Origin: an archaeon
Lineage (GTDB): Archaea; Nanobdellota; Nanobdellia; Woesearchaeales; JAHJEM01
NCBI GenBank assembly: GCA_020057445.1
Contig: JAGVFV010000028.1
Span: 1-6,567, forward strand
Length of the DNA: 6,567 bases
Reading direction: 5' to 3'
Position 1 is the stretch's first letter. Every line of letters starts with the position of its first letter. Below the pieces are notes generated by a model. It made no database searches. It saw only the letters and a program-made list of their open reading frames with translations, and had not been told where the DNA came from. Below, one piece after another: positions 4,474 to 6,567 of this stretch. The position numbers and the translations under genes are program-made.

Positions 4474-4481
4474 CAACATTT
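4474..4481. repeat. Right target-site duplication (CAACATTT) of second MITE
   Basis: Exact copy of 4334-4341. It overlaps the first half of the downstream gene's TATA box (4478-4485). Removing 4342-4481 would leave only 52 bases between marC and the lipoprotein start. Confidence 0.8.
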
Positions 4482-4518
4482 AAATTCTCCAAGCAGGCGT
4501 TACGCTGTTCGGGGTGGT
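4478..4518 (+). promoter_or_regulatory. Promoter and ribosome binding site of the Cys-repeat lipoprotein gene
   Basis: ATTTAAAT at 4478-4485 is a TATA box predicting a transcript start near 4507. GGGGTGGT at 4511-4518 resembles the GGTGAT Shine-Dalgarno and lies four bases before the ATG at 4523. The first four TATA bases come from the target duplication of the MITE. Confidence 0.65.
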
Positions 4519-4522
4519 ATTG

Positions 4523-5491
4523 ATGAAAGTGCTCATTGTCATTGTTCTTGCTTTTCTGGTCGTTGGTTGTGACATCGCAGACCTCTTGGACATCGATCCT
4601 GAGATGGATAAGATCGTTGCTAAGAAGGATGCTGCCGCATGCATGAAGTTGGACGATGAGAACGGCGGACGGGTGGACCGCTGCCTTTCGAAGATCGCCG
4701 TGGCGCAGGGCAATAATGCCGCCTGCGAAAAGATCGACGATACGGGAAGGAGGAGCGGCTGTTATAACGATGTCGCAGTCGCCATCGGTGATGAGAATTC
4801 CTGCAGCCTGGTCGATATCAATGCACGTTCCTATTGCTATTCCAAGATTGCCGAGAATGAGGCTGATGAGGCCATCTGCAGCATGATCAAGACTGATGAT
4901 CGGGGAAGCGATGACTGCTATACCCGCGTTGCCGTGGTGAAGCGGGATGAGGACCTCTGCGTGTGGGTCAAGGGAGAAGTGCCCCAGTATGACTGTTATA
5001 CCAATGTCGCTGCAAAGGGCAAGTTCCGCGACCCGTGCGACAAGATCGAGAATAACGATGTGAGGAAGGAGCTCTGCCTGAAGGGCGTAGCTGTGGCAAG
5101 CGGTGATGTCAAGCTCTGTGCTGACATCTCGGCAGGGCAGACGAAGTATTCCTGCCTGCAGGAGGTCGCTGTCGCGTCAAAGAGCGCAGCTCCATGTTCT
5201 AGTCTTCCCGATCCCATGCGTGTCGACCTGTGCAAGATGCAGGTGGCGACTGCTGCAGGAAAGGTCTCCATCTGTGATGATGTGGGCCTGGAGAGCAGGA
5301 AAAATACGTGCTACGTGGATGTAGGCACGAGCATCAATGATCCTGCTGCCTGCGAGAAGGTGGTGAAGGATGCTGCCATGACTGATAATTGCTATGATGC
5401 TATCGCCCGTTCAAAGGATGATAAAAGCATCTGCTCGAAGATTGCTGATTTCAATAAGAAGAATACGTGCTGGACTGATATTGAAGGATAA
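4523..5491 (+). CDS. Lipoprotein made of eleven two-cysteine ~26-residue repeats
   Basis: 322-aa exported protein. The first 15 residues form a short hydrophobic signal ending LVVG, followed by Cys16, as in a lipobox, so it is probably lipid-anchored outside the cell membrane. The rest is a tandem array of about eleven repeats of 25-29 residues with the pattern 'C-x2-I-x(7-11)-C-Y-x2-VA-x4-D'. Examples are CEKIDDTGRRSGCYNDVAVA, CVWVKGEVPQYDCYTNVAAK and CSKIADFNKKNTCWTDI. Each unit has two Cys (22 in the array), suggesting up to eleven disulfides clamping paired short helices. I know of no named domain; similar Cys-repeat proteins may occur in related archaea. The ATG at 4523 is preferred over an in-frame GTG at 4514 because of the Shine-Dalgarno at 4511-4518. 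It converges with the thiol oxidoreductase gene at 5520, a plausible folding partner. Role unknown: surface structure, binding or redox scaffold. Confidence 0.85.
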   Translation: MKVLIVIVLAFLVVGCDIADLLDIDPEMDKIVAKKDAAACMKLDDENGGRVDRCLSKIAVAQGNNAACEKIDDTGRRSGCYNDVAVAIGDENSCSLVDINARSYCYSKIAENEADEAICSMIKTDDRGSDDCYTRVAVVKRDEDLCVWVKGEVPQYDCYTNVAAKGKFRDPCDKIENNDVRKELCLKGVAVASGDVKLCADISAGQTKYSCLQEVAVASKSAAPCSSLPDPMRVDLCKMQVATAAGKVSICDDVGLESRKNTCYVDVGTSINDPAACEKVVKDAAMTDNCYDAIARSKDDKSICSKIADFNKKNTCWTDIEG

Positions 5492-5497
5492 GAATAG

Positions 5498-5517
5498 AAA
5501 AAAAAGAGTGAAAAAAA
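5498..5517 (-). terminator. Double T-run terminator of the thiol oxidoreductase gene
   Basis: Two bases after the minus-strand TAA come seven T (5517-5511), a spacer, then eight T (5505-5498). Archaeal transcription ends at such runs without a hairpin. It fills most of the 28-base gap between the two convergent stop codons. Confidence 0.7.
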
Positions 5518-5519
5518 GT

Positions 5520-6567
5520 TTATCCGCATTCGCCTGCGGGGACAGTGGTCGTTGCGACTGCTTCTGGCACTTTGTCACATTCTGCAGGTTTCTCATCGAA
5601 TGCAGCGCAGATGCCTGCGAGGAATCCGTCAGGTGTGCGTGCTCCTTCGAAGGGTTCGCCGTTGATGAAGACTGTCGGCGATCCTGAGACATCGAGGAGG
5701 GTATTGAGCTCAAGCTCTGCCTTCACGATATCAAGTCCTTTGTCTTTCTCGCATGCGGCGATCGCGTCAGTGTCAAGCCCTGCTTTCTTGGCCACATCTT
5801 TCCAGCACGTGTCCGCGTTCTGGGCAGTGCATCCTGCATTCATGGCGAGCATGAATTCGAACATCTTTGCCGTGCCGTCTGTTGTGTAGACGCAGCGTTC
5901 GCGAATGTCCTGGTTGAGTTCCTGGATGCCGTGCATGCTGCAGTACTTGCTCTCGTTGTCGAGGCAGAATTGGCTTCCGCCGCCGTTATAATTGCTATAG
6001 ATGACGAATCGTTCCTTGAAGTCTGCCTTGTCGCCAAGGATCTTCCATGCTTTTTCGACCGCCTCTTCTGCCTGGTTGCCGTATGGGCAGTAGCTCATGA
6101 TGAAGAAGTCGATCTGCGGCTTGTCTCCGATGCCAAGCTTTTCCTTGGCTAGCTTCTTCTGGCTTGCAAGTGCGTCTTCTACTGCTTTTTGTTTTTCCGG
6201 ATCTATGAAGCGTGCTGCGCCTGAGGCCGCATCAAGGATCTTGTATCCTTCTGCAGTCTGTGCAAATGCGGTCTGGAGATTGGTATTTTCCTTGTACTTG
6301 CTTGCCTCTTCGATGTTCTTGGTGAGGACGAATGCGGGAATTTTTTCCAGTTGGTATGTTTCGACAAGCGCTTTTCCTTCGTCTGTCGAGATGTCGACAG
6401 TGTTGACTGTCATCTTTGGGAAGAACTGCCGTAGCACGGTCGAGATCCGTGAGGGATCGCAAGGAGCGCCGCAGGTCTTGTCATTCACGACGGTGAGCAC
6501 GACATCTGGCTCGTTCTTGTACATGTCCTGGAGGATGCTCGAGTTCTCTCCAAGCGCCTTGTCTATG
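5520..6567 (-). CDS. Two-domain thioredoxin-fold thiol oxidoreductase, GILT/DsbA-like (5' end outside window)
   Basis: 348 residues are visible and the frame stays open to the window edge, so the N-terminus is missing. An ATG at 6522-6524 is internal. The first thioredoxin-like domain has VVNDKTCGAPCDP (visible residues 26-38; a Cys-x3-Cys pair) and a cis-proline site KIPAF (75-79). After a helical linker, the second domain starts with DFFIMSYCPYGNQ (153-165, active-site CPYG with one Cys) and ends with SGSPTVFINGEPF (294-306, cis-Pro). Between them, CSMHGIQELN with a later ERC resembles the GILT signature CQHGxxECxxN. Many other Cys suggest an oxidised, extracytoplasmic protein. Likely role: disulfide reduction or isomerisation outside the membrane. 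It converges with the Cys-repeat lipoprotein, a natural substrate candidate. Which redox direction it drives is not readable from sequence. Confidence 0.85.
   Translation of the reverse strand, partial: IDKALGENSSILQDMYKNEPDVVLTVVNDKTCGAPCDPSRISTVLRQFFPKMTVNTVDISTDEGKALVETYQLEKIPAFVLTKNIEEASKYKENTNLQTAFAQTAEGYKILDAASGAARFIDPEKQKAVEDALASQKKLAKEKLGIGDKPQIDFFIMSYCPYGNQAEEAVEKAWKILGDKADFKERFVIYSNYNGGGSQFCLDNESKYCSMHGIQELNQDIRERCVYTTDGTAKMFEFMLAMNAGCTAQNADTCWKDVAKKAGLDTDAIAACEKDKGLDIVKAELELNTLLDVSGSPTVFINGEPFEGARTPDGFLAGICAAFDEKPAECDKVPEAVATTTVPAGECG

Noticed and set aside
4996..5271. 91-aa minus-strand ORF within the lipoprotein gene
   Set aside because: Shadow of the repeat-containing frame: the Cys-repeat periodicity, signal peptide and promoter are all on the plus strand.

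Overview
The window looks like part of an archaeal genome. The evidence is an Alba chromatin protein, the archaeal/eukaryotic ribosomal protein eS17, and TATA boxes of the TTTATAAA type about 25 bases before likely transcript starts. Several genes also carry short leaders with Shine-Dalgarno matches to an archaeal GGAGGTGAT consensus (clearest is AGGTGAT before gpmA). Compact gene spacing, ATGA stop/start overlaps, a bacterial-type phosphoglycerate mutase, a Cys-repeat lipoprotein and a GILT/Dsb-like thiol protein would fit a DPANN-type archaeon (for example Woesearchaeota-like). That placement is inference from gene flavour only.

Layout. Bases 1-166 hold the C-terminal end of a plus-strand protein resembling TrmB-type regulators. 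Converging on it, on the minus strand, is an operon of rps17e then alba (722 to 256, ATGA overlap). Upstream of its TATA box sits a 170-bp palindromic insertion with IS903-like ends and a 9-bp target duplication. Beyond that are a pair of abutting inverted repeats and an unrecognised 130-aa gene (1442 to 1050) with its own good promoter and ribosome site. Bases 1443-1657 hold that promoter plus a plus-strand TATA box followed by a structured, T-run-terminated stretch that looks like a small RNA gene. A second minus-strand operon reads gpmA then a short arginase-family gene (3003 to 1658, ATGA overlap). It diverges from hpt (hypoxanthine/guanine phosphoribosyltransferase, 3087-3677), which appears leaderless. 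marC follows (3728-4330), also apparently leaderless. A second palindromic insertion (132 bp, 8-bp target duplication) separates marC from a lipoprotein built of eleven two-cysteine repeats (4523-5491). The window ends in a convergent, 5'-incomplete gene for a secreted-type thiol oxidoreductase (6567 to 5520).

How the genes fit together. S17e/Alba are housekeeping; GpmA and Hpt serve glycolysis/gluconeogenesis and purine salvage. The Cys-repeat lipoprotein and the thioredoxin-fold enzyme form a plausible client/enzyme pair for extracytoplasmic disulfide chemistry.

The most notable points are: two unrelated miniature transposable elements, each inserted with its target duplication overlapping a gene's TATA box; the 11-repeat cysteine lipoprotein beside a GILT-like enzyme; a GpmA in which the second catalytic histidine reads as serine; and a candidate small RNA. 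No tRNA, rRNA or CRISPR array was seen.
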